Assembly (NCBI GenBank): GCA_963728825.1
Contig: CAVSLA010000006.1
Location: 635,132 to 699,131 of the forward strand
Source: CAVREM01 sp963728825
Lineage (GTDB): Bacteria; Acidobacteriota; Vicinamibacteria; Vicinamibacterales; CAVVIG01
DNA: 64,000 bases
Direction: 5' to 3'
How positions within the stretch are numbered: the stretch's first letter is position 1; each line of letters starts with the position of its first letter. The position numbers and the translations under genes were made by a program. Of the stretch, positions 34,028 to 43,251 are shown one piece after another. The notes below the pieces were generated by a model. The model searched no databases and was not told the DNA's origin. It worked only from the letters and a program-made list of their open reading frames with translations.

Positions 34028-36082
34028 ATGCAGCCACTGGCCTGGTCCTGGAACCGCCTGCGCGCCATGAGCGCGAGCGAAATCAGATGGCGTGCGGCGG
34101 CGTGGGGCGTGGATGCAGCCGATCGAGTCCGCCACGCCGTCGGCTACGTCCCACCGACGCGGTTCGCTCCAGGAGTGACTGGGAATCTCGATGTGTGGCA
34201 GCAACCCGGCTTCAGGGTCTTCGACGACCCGGTTGGGTTTGCCGTCACGGCCGATGGCGCCGACCGCTTCGAATGGGTCTCACGCCTCAGGCGCCGCGCC
34301 GATCGGCTCAGCGAACACCGGCTCAGTTTTTTCAGTCTCGCGGATGCCCACCTTGGCGAGCCGATTGACTGGAACCGTGATCACGAGCACGGCCGCCCCG
34401 CGCCAGTCGGGTTCAGCGCGAGCATCGACTATCGGGACTTCAGCGTGACCGGCGACGCGAAAGTCGTCTGGGAGCCGAATCGTCACCATCACCTGGTCGT
34501 GCTGGCACGTGCCTTCCGCGCGACCGGAGACGTGCGCTATGCCTTGGCAGTCCTGGAGCAGCTCGAGTCCTGGCTGGTCCAGTGCCCGTACGGCACCGGG
34601 ATGAACTGGCGTAGCCCGCTCGAGCTCGGCATCCGGCTGATCAACTGGGTTTGGGCGGTGGACTTGATCCGGGACAGCGGTTTGGTCAGCGACGCGATGG
34701 CGCGCCGGCTGACCGACGCGGTGTATCTGCACCTGCTGGAGGTTTCACGGAAATATTCGCAGGCATCGTCGGCCAACAACCATCGCATCGGCGAGGCGGC
34801 CGGCGTATTCATCGCCAGCAGCTATTTTTCTGGGTTCGCTCAGGCGAGGCAGTGGCGCGAAGAGAGCCGCCGGATTCTCGCGGACGAGATCACGGCACAA
34901 TCCTACCCTGACGGATGCACGCGCGAGCATGCGTTCGGCTATCACCTGTTTGTCCTGCAGTTCTTCATCGTGGCGGAGGCGATCGCGCGACGTACCGGTG
35001 GTGGCTTCGGCAAGGCATACTGCGAGCGTCTGGGCTCGATGGCGGCGTTCGCCGAAGCGCTGGCTGAGGCTGGTGGTCAAGCGCCGTTGTTCGGCGACTC
35101 CGACGATGGATATGTGCTGGATTTGGGGAGCGGTGACCGGATGGCGGACACACTCGGTATGGCGGCCGCCGTGGTGCGTGAGACGACGCTGCCGATGGTC
35201 GGCACGGAGCCGGCGGTTTGGCTTGGGGTCGCGAGTAACCGCCTGAAGGCCGGCAATACGCCCGGCCTGCGCTCCCAGGCTTTCGAAGACGCTGGCTACT
35301 ACCTGCTTCAATGTGAGGGACCCGAACGGATCAGTGTCTTCATCGACTGCGCCGAACTCGGCTACGGTTCGATCGCCGCACATGGGCATGCGGACGCCCT
35401 GAACATCGCGGTGCGTGCATTTGGGTGTGACGTCCTGGTGGATCCGGGAACCTTCGATTACTTCACTCACCCCGAATGGCGTCGGTATCTGAAGAGCACG
35501 CGCGCTCATAACACGCTGGAGCTCGACGGCTGCGACCAGTCCGAAATGCTCGGACCCTTTTTGTGGGGTCGTCGAGCCAAAGCGCGTCGTCTGGCGTGGG
35601 AACCGCGTCAAGAAGGCGGCATGTTCTCTGGTGAGCACGACGGCTACCGCAGTCTGGTGGATCCAGCCACGCACCGTCGAACGGTGCAGCTCGATGGCCA
35701 TCGTCGTGCGTTGACCCTCCGGGATGAGGTGATAGCCGAGGGGCCTCATGAGATTGCCCTCAATTTCCACTTCAGCCCGGATTGCCGGATAGTGTCGCCA
35801 TCGGCAGGCGGCTTGACGATTGATGTCGGTGGGATCGGGACGATTCGGTTCGACCTTGACGCGCGTCTCTCCATCACGACCAGCATCGGCAAGCTGGATC
35901 CGATTGATGGGTGGGTGAGCCCGGGATATCACCGGCGCGTGCCGGCGCCCGTGGTGACGGCTCGTGGGTCCTCACGCGGGACTCTGTGTTACGAGTCACG
36001 CTTGACGTTCGAGATGACAGCGGAGAAAAACACCGAGAAGTGGCGCGGGTTGCAGGCCACCGGCGTGGGTCAGAAGCCATGA
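34028..36082 (+). CDS. Heparinase II/III-family polysaccharide lyase
   Basis: The N-terminal half is an alpha/alpha-toroid with N-W-R-S-P-L-E-L-G-I-R and S-S-A-N-N-H-R-I-G-E-A-A. The C-terminal half is the beta-sandwich heparinase II/III domain with H-G-H-A-D-A-L-N-I-A and V-D-P-G-T-F-D-Y. Together these are the catalytic Asn/His/Tyr-type region and the metal-binding His of the family. Its 684 residues match alginate-lyase-like heparinases often found in EPS loci. No clear signal peptide is seen, so secretion is uncertain. It may trim or release polymer. It lies four bases after the epimerase and overlaps the next GT4 gene by four. Confidence 0.88.
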   Translation: MQPLAWSWNRLRAMSASEIRWRAAAWGVDAADRVRHAVGYVPPTRFAPGVTGNLDVWQQPGFRVFDDPVGFAVTADGADRFEWVSRLRRRADRLSEHRLSFFSLADAHLGEPIDWNRDHEHGRPAPVGFSASIDYRDFSVTGDAKVVWEPNRHHHLVVLARAFRATGDVRYALAVLEQLESWLVQCPYGTGMNWRSPLELGIRLINWVWAVDLIRDSGLVSDAMARRLTDAVYLHLLEVSRKYSQASSANNHRIGEAAGVFIASSYFSGFAQARQWREESRRILADEITAQSYPDGCTREHAFGYHLFVLQFFIVAEAIARRTGGGFGKAYCERLGSMAAFAEALAEAGGQAPLFGDSDDGYVLDLGSGDRMADTLGMAAAVVRETTLPMVGTEPAVWLGVASNRLKAGNTPGLRSQAFEDAGYYLLQCEGPERISVFIDCAELGYGSIAAHGHADALNIAVRAFGCDVLVDPGTFDYFTHPEWRRYLKSTRAHNTLELDGCDQSEMLGPFLWGRRAKARRLAWEPRQEGGMFSGEHDGYRSLVDPATHRRTVQLDGHRRALTLRDEVIAEGPHEIALNFHFSPDCRIVSPSAGGLTIDVGGIGTIRFDLDARLSITTSIGKLDPIDGWVSPGYHRRVPAPVVTARGSSRGTLCYESRLTFEMTAEKNTEKWRGLQATGVGQKP

Positions 36083-37239
36083 CTGCTCCACGTATCTGCA
36101 TCGTGTCGCACGCGGGGTATGGCGCGCTGACCGGCTCAGCACGCGGGCACATCGGCGGCGTCGAACATCAGACGAGCCTTCTCGCCAAATGGCTGGTCTC
36201 CAGAGGTCACTCAGTTGATTTCGTCGTCTGGCGCGAAGCAGACGATCCCGAACCGGTCGTGGACGGGGTGCGCGTGCTGGCGACCTGCGCCCGGGACGCC
36301 GGAGTCCAAGGCCTGCGGTTCTTTCATCCGCGCTGGACGATGCTGTGGCGTGCGTTGCGGCGCTCCAACGCCGATGTCTACTACCACAACACCGCTGAAT
36401 ACGTGACGGGTCAGATCGCACTGTGGTGCGCCGCCGCCGGCCGGCGTTTCGTATTCTCAGCCGCGTCGCAAGCGGATTGCGATCGCGCGCTACCGTTACT
36501 GCCCACTCGTCGCGAACGGGTGTTATATCGTTGGGGCCTGCGACAGGCCGATGCGGTCGTCGTTCAGACTGCGATGCAGCAGCGCATGCTGTCGGAAGGC
36601 TTCAACCGGACGTCCCGGGTTGTTCCGATGCCCTGTCCGGAGCCAGACCCGCAAGATATCCTGTATCCCGCGACTGGACCTCGAGAACGCAGCGTGTTCT
36701 GGGTGGGTCGCTTATCGCCAGAGAAGCGCCCGGAACTGGTGTTCGATGCGGCGGCCGCCGCACCTGATCTGCAGTTCAGGATCGCCGGCCAGCCCGATGG
36801 GACCGAGTATGGCCGGACCATTCTGGAGCGCATGCGCCAGCATCCGAACGTGACCTACCTGGGGGCGGTGCCCCGTTCGAGGTTGTCGCAGCTATACAGC
36901 CAGGCGGGTTGTCTGCTGTGTACGTCCAGCATCGAAGGGTTTCCGAACACGTTCTTGGAGGCGTGGAGCCGCGGATTACCGGTGGTGTCGACCTGGGATC
37001 CAGACGGCCTGATCGGTAGTCAGGACCTTGGCGTCGCGTGCGGCGAGCATCCCCAGGCGTTGACGGCCGCCATTCGTCGCATGCTCGATTCGGGGCCAGA
37101 CTGGCGGCGTGTCTCGGAGAAGGCGCGCACCTACTATCTTTCGACACATCGACCCGACGTCACCTTGAGGTCGCTCGAGTCCGTGCTGCTGGAGAACGTT
37201 CCGTCCAGGTTCGTCCGAGACCATGTGGCGATCGCCTGA
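36079..37239 (+). CDS. GT4-family glycosyltransferase
   Basis: The start at 36079 overlaps the lyase stop. I-G-G-V-E-H-Q-T-S-L-L-A-K-W-L is the N-terminal G-G-V-E-x-x motif of GT4 enzymes. The donor site shows V-G-R-L-S-P-E-K-R-P-E-L, and the E-x7-E motif is S-S-I-E-G-F-P-N-T-F-L-E-A-W. Length 386 is typical. It is the third GT4 gene of this operon and sits immediately before the second amidotransferase. Confidence 0.88.
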   Translation: MTAPRICIVSHAGYGALTGSARGHIGGVEHQTSLLAKWLVSRGHSVDFVVWREADDPEPVVDGVRVLATCARDAGVQGLRFFHPRWTMLWRALRRSNADVYYHNTAEYVTGQIALWCAAAGRRFVFSAASQADCDRALPLLPTRRERVLYRWGLRQADAVVVQTAMQQRMLSEGFNRTSRVVPMPCPEPDPQDILYPATGPRERSVFWVGRLSPEKRPELVFDAAAAAPDLQFRIAGQPDGTEYGRTILERMRQHPNVTYLGAVPRSRLSQLYSQAGCLLCTSSIEGFPNTFLEAWSRGLPVVSTWDPDGLIGSQDLGVACGEHPQALTAAIRRMLDSGPDWRRVSEKARTYYLSTHRPDVTLRSLESVLLENVPSRFVRDHVAIA

Positions 37240-37265
37240 AATACGCGTGGTGGAGCAGTAGAGCT

Positions 37266-39125
37266 ATGTGTGGCATCTGCGGAATCTGTCTCGACGACGG
37301 CGGCCTGGTGCCACGCGTCAATCTCGAGGCGATGAACGACTCGATCGCTCATCGCGGGCCCGATGGATCGGGCTTTTACACTGCTCCAGGCGTTGGACTC
37401 GGCCATCGTCGGCTGAGCATCATCGATCTGCAGACCGGCGATCAGCCGATCTACAACGAGGACCGTTCAGTCGCCATCGTGTTCAACGGGGAAATCTACA
37501 ACTACAAGGAGCTACAGCCCGAGCTCGTTTCGCTTGGGCATCGACTGGCGACCCAATCCGATACGGAAGTGATCGTTCACCTCTATGAGGAATTCGGCGT
37601 CGACTGTCTGCAGCGGCTCAATGGCATGTTCGCCTTTGCGATCTGGGACGCCGGCCGGCGCCGCCTGTTCGCCGCCAGAGATCGGATGGGCGAAAAGCCG
37701 TTGTACTACATGCGTCTCAAGGACCGCCTCCTGTTCGCGAGCGAGCTGAAGGCCATCTTGACCTGTCCGGGCGTCGGCCGCGAGCTGAACATCCGCGCGC
37801 TCGACGATTACCTCGCCTACGGATACGTCCCAGCGCCGGAGACGATCTTCAAGGACATCCACAAGCTCAGGGCCGGCGAGTACCTCGTCTACGAGAACGG
37901 CGACTTGATTGTCCGCTCGTATTGGTCTCTGGAACCAACCGTTGGGCCGGAACGGACCGAGGACAGCTATCTCGAAGAGCTCCGCTCATTGCTCGACGAT
38001 TCAGTTCGAATCCGTCTTCGCTCGGACGTGCCGGTCGGTGCGTTCCTCAGCGGAGGGCTCGACTCGAACACCATCGTGGCGATTGCCAGCGGGCTTCTCG
38101 ATCGGCCGATCGAGACCTTTTCGGTCGGATTCAAGTTCAGCGAATTCAACGAGCTGCCCCTGGCGCGGCTGACCGCCGATCGTTACAAGACCAACCACCA
38201 CGAAATCATCGTCGACGACACCGATGTCTCGATTGTCGAGAAGCTCGCCGCGCACTTCGACGAGCCGTTCGCGGATGCCTCGATGGTGCCGACCTATTAC
38301 ATCTCGCGAGAGGCCAGCAAGTACGTCAAGGTCTGTCTGTCGGGTGATGCCGGCGACGAGATTTTCGCTGGTTATACCCATTACCGTGATGCGCTCGCCT
38401 ACGCGCAGGTCGACCGGTTGCCGCAGCCATTCCGTCAAGCGGTGTTCGGAACCGTCGCAGGGAGCTTGCCATCGCGGACTCCTGGCGTGGGTCTGATGCG
38501 CCGAATCGCTGCCGACGGCGCGGTGCGCTATCAACAGCAGCTCGGCGTGTTCGACGGCGCCGAGCGGCGCCGGCTGTTTCGGCCCGAACTCGCGTCAGCG
38601 GTCAGAGACGCCGACCTGTTCGAAGGCCTCGTGCATCGCGGTGCTGACTTGCTGACTCAATGCCAACTGATCGATCAGCAGACCTACTTGCCCGACGATG
38701 TGCTCGTGAAAGTCGATCGTGCCGCCATGAAGAACGCGCTCGAAGTGCGGGTGCCGTTTCTCGATCACCGGGTCGTTCAGCTGGCGAACTCCTTGCCGTC
38801 GCACCTCAAGATCCGTGGCACGACCCAGAAGTACATCCTGCGCAAACTCGCCGCCGACCTGCTGCCGGCCGCCATCCTGTCTGGCGAAAAGCGTGGCTTC
38901 GGTATTCCGATCAAGCACTGGTTTCGCAGCGAGCTCAAGCACGCCGCACGCGACTTACTGTTGTCGTCGGCAAGTCACGTTGGTGACTTCGTGCAGAGGT
39001 CTGCGATGGAACGGCTGCTGAGCGCGCACGAACGCGGCGGTCGGGATTTCAGTGACCGAATCTGGTCGCTGGTGGTGTTGGAGCAGTGGCTTCGAACCGT
39101 CGGCCGTGACGTGCCCGTGAGATAA
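37266..39125 (+). CDS. Asparagine-synthase-type amidotransferase 2 of the EPS locus
   Basis: The start at 37266 gives M-C-G-I-C-G, exposing the glutaminase Cys. R-G-P-D-G-S-G, N-G-E-I-Y-N-Y and the synthetase PP-loop S-G-G-L-D-S-N are present, as are D-A-G-D-E-I-F-A-G-Y and S-G-E-K-R-G-F-G-I-P. At 619 residues it matches AsnB-like EPS amidotransferases. It shares the architecture of the gene at 29624, but the two differ throughout, so they are old paralogues with probably different substrates. One could amidate a uronic acid and the other act on a different carboxylate. Confidence 0.9.
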   Translation: MCGICGICLDDGGLVPRVNLEAMNDSIAHRGPDGSGFYTAPGVGLGHRRLSIIDLQTGDQPIYNEDRSVAIVFNGEIYNYKELQPELVSLGHRLATQSDTEVIVHLYEEFGVDCLQRLNGMFAFAIWDAGRRRLFAARDRMGEKPLYYMRLKDRLLFASELKAILTCPGVGRELNIRALDDYLAYGYVPAPETIFKDIHKLRAGEYLVYENGDLIVRSYWSLEPTVGPERTEDSYLEELRSLLDDSVRIRLRSDVPVGAFLSGGLDSNTIVAIASGLLDRPIETFSVGFKFSEFNELPLARLTADRYKTNHHEIIVDDTDVSIVEKLAAHFDEPFADASMVPTYYISREASKYVKVCLSGDAGDEIFAGYTHYRDALAYAQVDRLPQPFRQAVFGTVAGSLPSRTPGVGLMRRIAADGAVRYQQQLGVFDGAERRRLFRPELASAVRDADLFEGLVHRGADLLTQCQLIDQQTYLPDDVLVKVDRAAMKNALEVRVPFLDHRVVQLANSLPSHLKIRGTTQKYILRKLAADLLPAAILSGEKRGFGIPIKHWFRSELKHAARDLLLSSASHVGDFVQRSAMERLLSAHERGGRDFSDRIWSLVVLEQWLRTVGRDVPVR

Positions 39126-39132
39126 CCGGAAC

Positions 39133-40018
39133 ATGGTTGAGCGAGAAGTAGTCGCGGCTTTGAACAGTCCGCAGGGTAACGACCTGTGCCGCCTGCTGCG
39201 CGACATCTATTACCTCGAGGAAAGCGAGGGGTCGAGTAAAGCCGACGCCAAGCGCCTGCCACTCTTACGTCTCGCACGAGACTTGCGGCTCGTGCATGAA
39301 CGTGACTCCGATGCGTTCAAGCTGACGCCGGCCGGCTATGAGGTCGCCAACTTTGCGAAGGAGGTACTGCAATTGGCTCGATTCTGGCCGCCGTGCTCCC
39401 GAAGGGCTCGACGGCGTTCAGTTGGCGGGCCGTCGGCTCCTCGATGTCGGGTGTAGTTTCGGACGCCATCTCGCCACGTTTCAGAGCCTGGGTGCCGACG
39501 CGATTGGTGTCGACCTCGAAGAGAACTACTTGCAGCTATCGCGCGTCTTTGCAGAGCAGCAGGGACTTCCCGCGCCGCGGGTCGCCCGAGCGACCGCGAC
39601 GAATCTGCCGTTTCCCTCGGAATCCTTCGATGTGGTGTTTTGTCGGCTCGTGCTGAACTATGTGCCCGTCCGGCCGACGCTCGCGGAGTTTCGGCGCGTT
39701 CTCGCTCGACGCGGGGTCCTGATCGTGTCGTTTCTTACGTTCGACGACACATGGAAATTCGTCAAGCAAGCGCGTTGGCGCGGTAACCTCCGCACCATTG
39801 CGTGGCGACTCTTCGGGCTGATGAACACCATCGTGATGGAGACCGCCGGTCGACAGCTCACCGTTCGAGCAAGAGGGCGGATGTACGCCGCGCACACGCC
39901 GACCTGGCCGACCCCCCTGTGGGTCGGCCGCGAGCTGACGCGTCAGGGCTTTTCGAGCGCGGCAGGCGGCTTCCGGGTGCACGATTCGCCGGTCGTCATC
40001 CGCGCTATTCGTCAATAA
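39133..40018 (+). CDS. SAM-dependent methyltransferase, frameshifted
   Basis: The first frame (39133-39456) encodes a helical N terminus including L-T-P-A-G-Y-E-V-A-N-F-A. The second frame (to 40018) contains R-R-L-L-D-V-G-C-S-F-G-R-H-L-A, the SAM-binding motif I, then G-V-D-L-E-E-N-Y, L-P-F-P-S-E-S-F-D-V-V-F-C and Y-V-P-V. The switch from one frame to the other occurs between about 39375 and 39395 and needs one extra base. The second part alone retains the whole Rossmann fold. It lies seven bases after the amidotransferase gene and ends the operon. It probably O-methylates a sugar. Confidence 0.7.
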
Positions 40019-40162
40019 CCGGACCGGGCATTCTTTACACACCGTGTTGCCTACCCTGAATCAGATCGCTTCGGCCTAAGTGGTCTTCTAGTCCGCCTGC
40101 GGCAGCTTTTGCCTCGCTAAGTCGGCCCGATTGTTGCCTTAAACACAGCTCCGTCCTGCTGC

Positions 40163-40178
40163 CGTACATTTTTGTACG
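40163..40178. promoter_or_regulatory. Palindrome upstream of the sigma-54 promoter region
   Basis: CGTAC at 40163-40167 and GTACG at 40174-40178 are separated by ATTTTT, giving an AT-centred dyad. It lies about 120 bases upstream of the -24 element at 40283, a suitable position for an activator site. No second copy was found upstream of the other candidate promoters. Confidence 0.3.
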
Positions 40179-40282
40179 TATCTGCGGAGAAATCGTTAGA
40201 ATCCCGGGCGGACTCTGCCATTCTGCGGCACTTGCCTGGCTCTAACTCTTTTGGGTTCAATTATTTATGAATGTCAACGCAC

Positions 40283-40298
40283 TGGCACTTGCTTTGCC
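40283..40298 (+). promoter_or_regulatory. Near-consensus sigma-54 promoter of the beta-helix gene
   Basis: TGGCACTTGCTTTGCC matches TGGCAC-N-N4-TTGC with exact GG-N10-GC spacing. The predicted transcription start, about 40309, is only some three bases before the ATG at 40312, so the mRNA would be nearly leaderless. A second element, CGGCACTTGCCTGGCT at 40226-40241, shares GGCACTTGC and also has 10-base spacing; it would give a normal leader. Either may be the working promoter. Confidence 0.7.
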
Positions 40299-40311
40299 CC
40301 GCTCGATATCT

Positions 40312-42039
40312 ATGAACTCTCGACGACGCTATCACTCCGGATTCGTGCTGCTGCTCGCGATCAGTGCCGTAATTGCTTCGACTTCCAGCGCGTTCGCTCA
40401 ATGGCAGCCGCCGATTGGCATTCCGACTCCGCCCATCGGGATCACCGACACGCCGCCCGCCCTGCCGGGTTCGTGGACGACATCGACGACGAACTTCTAT
40501 TACGTCCGCGGCGGAGGAACGCAGAGTGGCAATGGATTTCCCGGAAATCCCCGCGGCAGCATCCCCAATCCAATTCCGGCCGGCGCCGTCGTCGTTCTCG
40601 ACAACACGACACCGTTAACGGGTACTCAGTTCACCTTGAATTTTGCGGGCACTTCGTCGGCGAAATCATGGTTGATCTCGTCAGGCCGCGTCGGACTGAC
40701 TGGGGCAGGGCAGGCGGAGATTCGCTACACCGGCGACACGATGATCTACGGCACCTATTTCATCATCGACGGGATCGATCTTCACAGCAACACGACGCAA
40801 GGTTCCAGTGTGTCGTTTGGCGACTGGGACGGATCGCCGCAGGCGAGCTTTGCGGCAATGCGCAACAGCACGATTCGCGGGAACGGCCAGTCGAAGGGCT
40901 CCAACAATTCGAACGCGATCAGCCGTGCCTCCAACCTCGTCATCTACAACACGGATGTGAGAGACCAGGGGAATTGGCAGTTCGTCGGAGCAGACGTGGA
41001 TTGTCACGGGTTGTCGGGATTCGGCGGGTCGGATATTTGGATTCTCGACAGTCGCTTCTATCACAACCAGGGCGACGGCATTCAGATCAACTCGGGCGCT
41101 CCCAATCAGTCCAGCGCGAACGGTGTGCAAAGGGTGTATATCGGCAGAAACGAATTCTACGAGAACCTCCAAACCGGCGCGTGGGTGAAGAACGGACAGG
41201 ATATTATCTTCAGCCAGAATACGTTCCGGAATCACAAGAATGGCGGCGGGTCCGCGCCGATCAACACCGGGGGGCAGTACCTGTTCACGCGGGTCTGGTG
41301 GATTTACAACCTCATTTACGACGGCACGGAAGGCATTGGGATCGCCAGCGATAACGGCGTGACGTTCACTCGGGACATCTACATCGTCGGGAACGTCATC
41401 GTGAACCACTCCGCGAACGCGATCTTCGACCGTCAGGGAAACAACGTCTACGTGGTTCACAACACGATTGCCAATTACGGCACCGGATTCAGTGCGTCAC
41501 CGAACAGCTTTCTGAACCTGCGCATCGAGAACAACATCTTCTGGGGCCGAAGCGGCAGTGGCGGCTACGACATCGAGACCGAGTCAACGTCGATTGCCGA
41601 AAAGATCAAGCGCAACATTTTTCCAGCGTCGCCGCGATGGAGCCTGGACAGCATCCTGTATACGTCCCTGTCATCGATGCAGAATGCCGACAGCACCAAT
41701 CGCCAGAGCAACTTCTCCGCCACCAATCCGCTTTTCGTGTCACCAACGACCACTGGGATCGGCAACTGGCGCGTGGCGGCCGGGAGTCCAGCAATCGATA
41801 ACGGCGCACTGATCTCCGACGTGTATGCGACCTTCCAGTCGCTCTATGGCCTCAACATCCGACTCGATCGCGAAGGCGGTGTCCGACCGGCCGGCACGGC
41901 CTACGACATCGGCGCGTACGAATTCGGCAGCTCAGGCGGCCTTCTGCCGCCGACACCGCCGACAAATGTGAGGATCTGTACAATAGCCTCTCGATGTCGC
42001 ATCCGTTTCCCCAGACCTACCTCAACAGAAGTGTCATGA
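40312..42039 (+). CDS. Secreted right-handed beta-helix protein with C-terminal frameshift
   Basis: The ATG at 40312 gives a clean signal peptide (N-S-R-R-R-Y, hydrophobic core, S-A-F-A-Q); the in-frame ATG at 40267 would spoil it and lies upstream of a promoter. Residues about 100-480 are parallel beta-helix turns with repeated N-x-I/V and I-x-N patterns (for example I-E-N-N-I-F-W-G and V-V-H-N-T-I-A-N-Y). The frame ends at 42039 with 18 odd residues after P-P-T-N-V-R-I. Removing one T at about 41977 gives R-I-V-Q and a stop at 41984-41986, matching the tail of the next gene. It probably binds or cleaves the EPS outside the cell. Confidence 0.8.
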   Translation: MNSRRRYHSGFVLLLAISAVIASTSSAFAQWQPPIGIPTPPIGITDTPPALPGSWTTSTTNFYYVRGGGTQSGNGFPGNPRGSIPNPIPAGAVVVLDNTTPLTGTQFTLNFAGTSSAKSWLISSGRVGLTGAGQAEIRYTGDTMIYGTYFIIDGIDLHSNTTQGSSVSFGDWDGSPQASFAAMRNSTIRGNGQSKGSNNSNAISRASNLVIYNTDVRDQGNWQFVGADVDCHGLSGFGGSDIWILDSRFYHNQGDGIQINSGAPNQSSANGVQRVYIGRNEFYENLQTGAWVKNGQDIIFSQNTFRNHKNGGGSAPINTGGQYLFTRVWWIYNLIYDGTEGIGIASDNGVTFTRDIYIVGNVIVNHSANAIFDRQGNNVYVVHNTIANYGTGFSASPNSFLNLRIENNIFWGRSGSGGYDIETESTSIAEKIKRNIFPASPRWSLDSILYTSLSSMQNADSTNRQSNFSATNPLFVSPTTTGIGNWRVAAGSPAIDNGALISDVYATFQSLYGLNIRLDREGGVRPAGTAYDIGAYEFGSSGGLLPPTPPTNVRICTIASRCRIRFPRPTSTEVS

Positions 42040-43214
42040 TTCAAGGGTCCGTCCCACGTTTGACTCTACTGACCGCGGCGATCGCCGTCTTGCTCGCCGC
42101 GGCGGTGCCACGCTCGGCCGGGCCATACGAAGGGTTTGGGGCAGCCACCGCCGGCGCCCAGAGCAGCCCGGACGGCTACACCACCGTACACGTGACCTCG
42201 CTGGCGGATAGCGGACCCGGGACGCTGCGGGCCGCGGTGTCAGCCGGGAAACGACTGGTGGTCTTCGATGTGGCAGGTACGATCACACTGCAGAGCGACC
42301 TGAACGTCTACCACTCGTACATCACCATCGATGGCGCAACGGCACCTGCGCCAGGTATTACCATCCTGCAACCGAACGGCCTCAACACGACGCTGTACGG
42401 GCGTAATGGCGTGGCCGTGCACGACATCATCGTCCGGCACCTGCGAATGGACGGTCAGTCGGAAGGTGAGAATCTGAACATTGGAGACATCTGGGGCACT
42501 GACGGGCAGGATGCACCCGTCCACGACATCATCCTTGACCATATCACCGGTATCGCCGCCGGCGACGGTGTCTTCGATATCTGGGGACGTGTCTATAACC
42601 TGACGATCTCGTGGAATCTCATTATGAATACGGCCGCGGCGTTGCATTTGTCACGGCCGGAAGACATCAAAGAGAACATCTCCATCCATCACAACGTCTT
42701 CGCGCACAACAACGAGCGGCAGGTCAGAATCAAGTACGACAGCCGGGTTGACTACGTCAACAACGTGGTCTACGGATGGGGCTGGTACGCCTGCTCGGGC
42801 ACAGGCCTGGACATCGACACCACCTATACCGTCGATCCGACGCTGAATGTCATCAACAATTTCTTCCAGCACGTCGCGGGCGTGCCCTGCGGCCCTGCGA
42901 ACAGCGCCATTGTCTACAACGGCGGCAAGGGAACTTCGAAGGTGTATCTGTCAGGGAATATCGTGCCGAGCGGCGAGACCGATACGGGTTCGACAACGAC
43001 GCCGATGCCGATTCCGGCCGCGGCGCAGGTCACCACCTATCCCGCCTCGACGCTCGGCGCGCAGGTCGTCCCCTGCGTGGGGACGATGCACCGAACGACG
43101 CAGGATCAGTCGCTGCTCAACACAATCAGCAAGACGATCGGGGGGCCGGGCGGGACATGCAGTACCACGCAAACTCCGCCCGTTGCGCCGACGAATCTGC
43201 GCATCATCCAGTAG
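42036..43214 (+). CDS. Secreted pectate-lyase-like (PL1-type) beta-helix protein
   Basis: The start at 42036 gives a signal peptide (P-R-L-T-L-L-T-A-A-I-A-V-L-L-A-A-A). An upstream ATG at 41994 would overlap the preceding frame. The beta-helix has V-T-S-L-A-D-S-G-P-G-T-L-R-A-A-V, V-F-D-V-A-G-T-I and N-L-N-I-G-D-I-W-G-T-D-G, and later I-S-W-N-L-I-M-N and I-H-H-N-V-F-A-H, the layout of PL1 lyases. Classical catalytic Arg and Ca-binding Asp residues could not be fixed by eye. The last residues are V-A-P-T-N-L-R-I-I-Q. It is probably in the same transcript as the preceding gene. A role in trimming or anchoring the EPS is likely. Confidence 0.82.
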   Translation: MIQGSVPRLTLLTAAIAVLLAAAVPRSAGPYEGFGAATAGAQSSPDGYTTVHVTSLADSGPGTLRAAVSAGKRLVVFDVAGTITLQSDLNVYHSYITIDGATAPAPGITILQPNGLNTTLYGRNGVAVHDIIVRHLRMDGQSEGENLNIGDIWGTDGQDAPVHDIILDHITGIAAGDGVFDIWGRVYNLTISWNLIMNTAAALHLSRPEDIKENISIHHNVFAHNNERQVRIKYDSRVDYVNNVVYGWGWYACSGTGLDIDTTYTVDPTLNVINNFFQHVAGVPCGPANSAIVYNGGKGTSKVYLSGNIVPSGETDTGSTTTPMPIPAAAQVTTYPASTLGAQVVPCVGTMHRTTQDQSLLNTISKTIGGPGGTCSTTQTPPVAPTNLRIIQ

Positions 43215-43251
43215 CCCGATTCGGCGTCGAACGCGCGCCGATCCACCAGAG

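Noticed and set aside
34745..35932. 395-aa minus-strand frame
   Set aside because: Antisense shadow of the heparinase II/III-family gene.
29624..39125. Asparagine biosynthesis genes
   Set aside because: Both proteins are longer than AsnB and embedded in an EPS operon; amidation of a polymer precursor is more likely.
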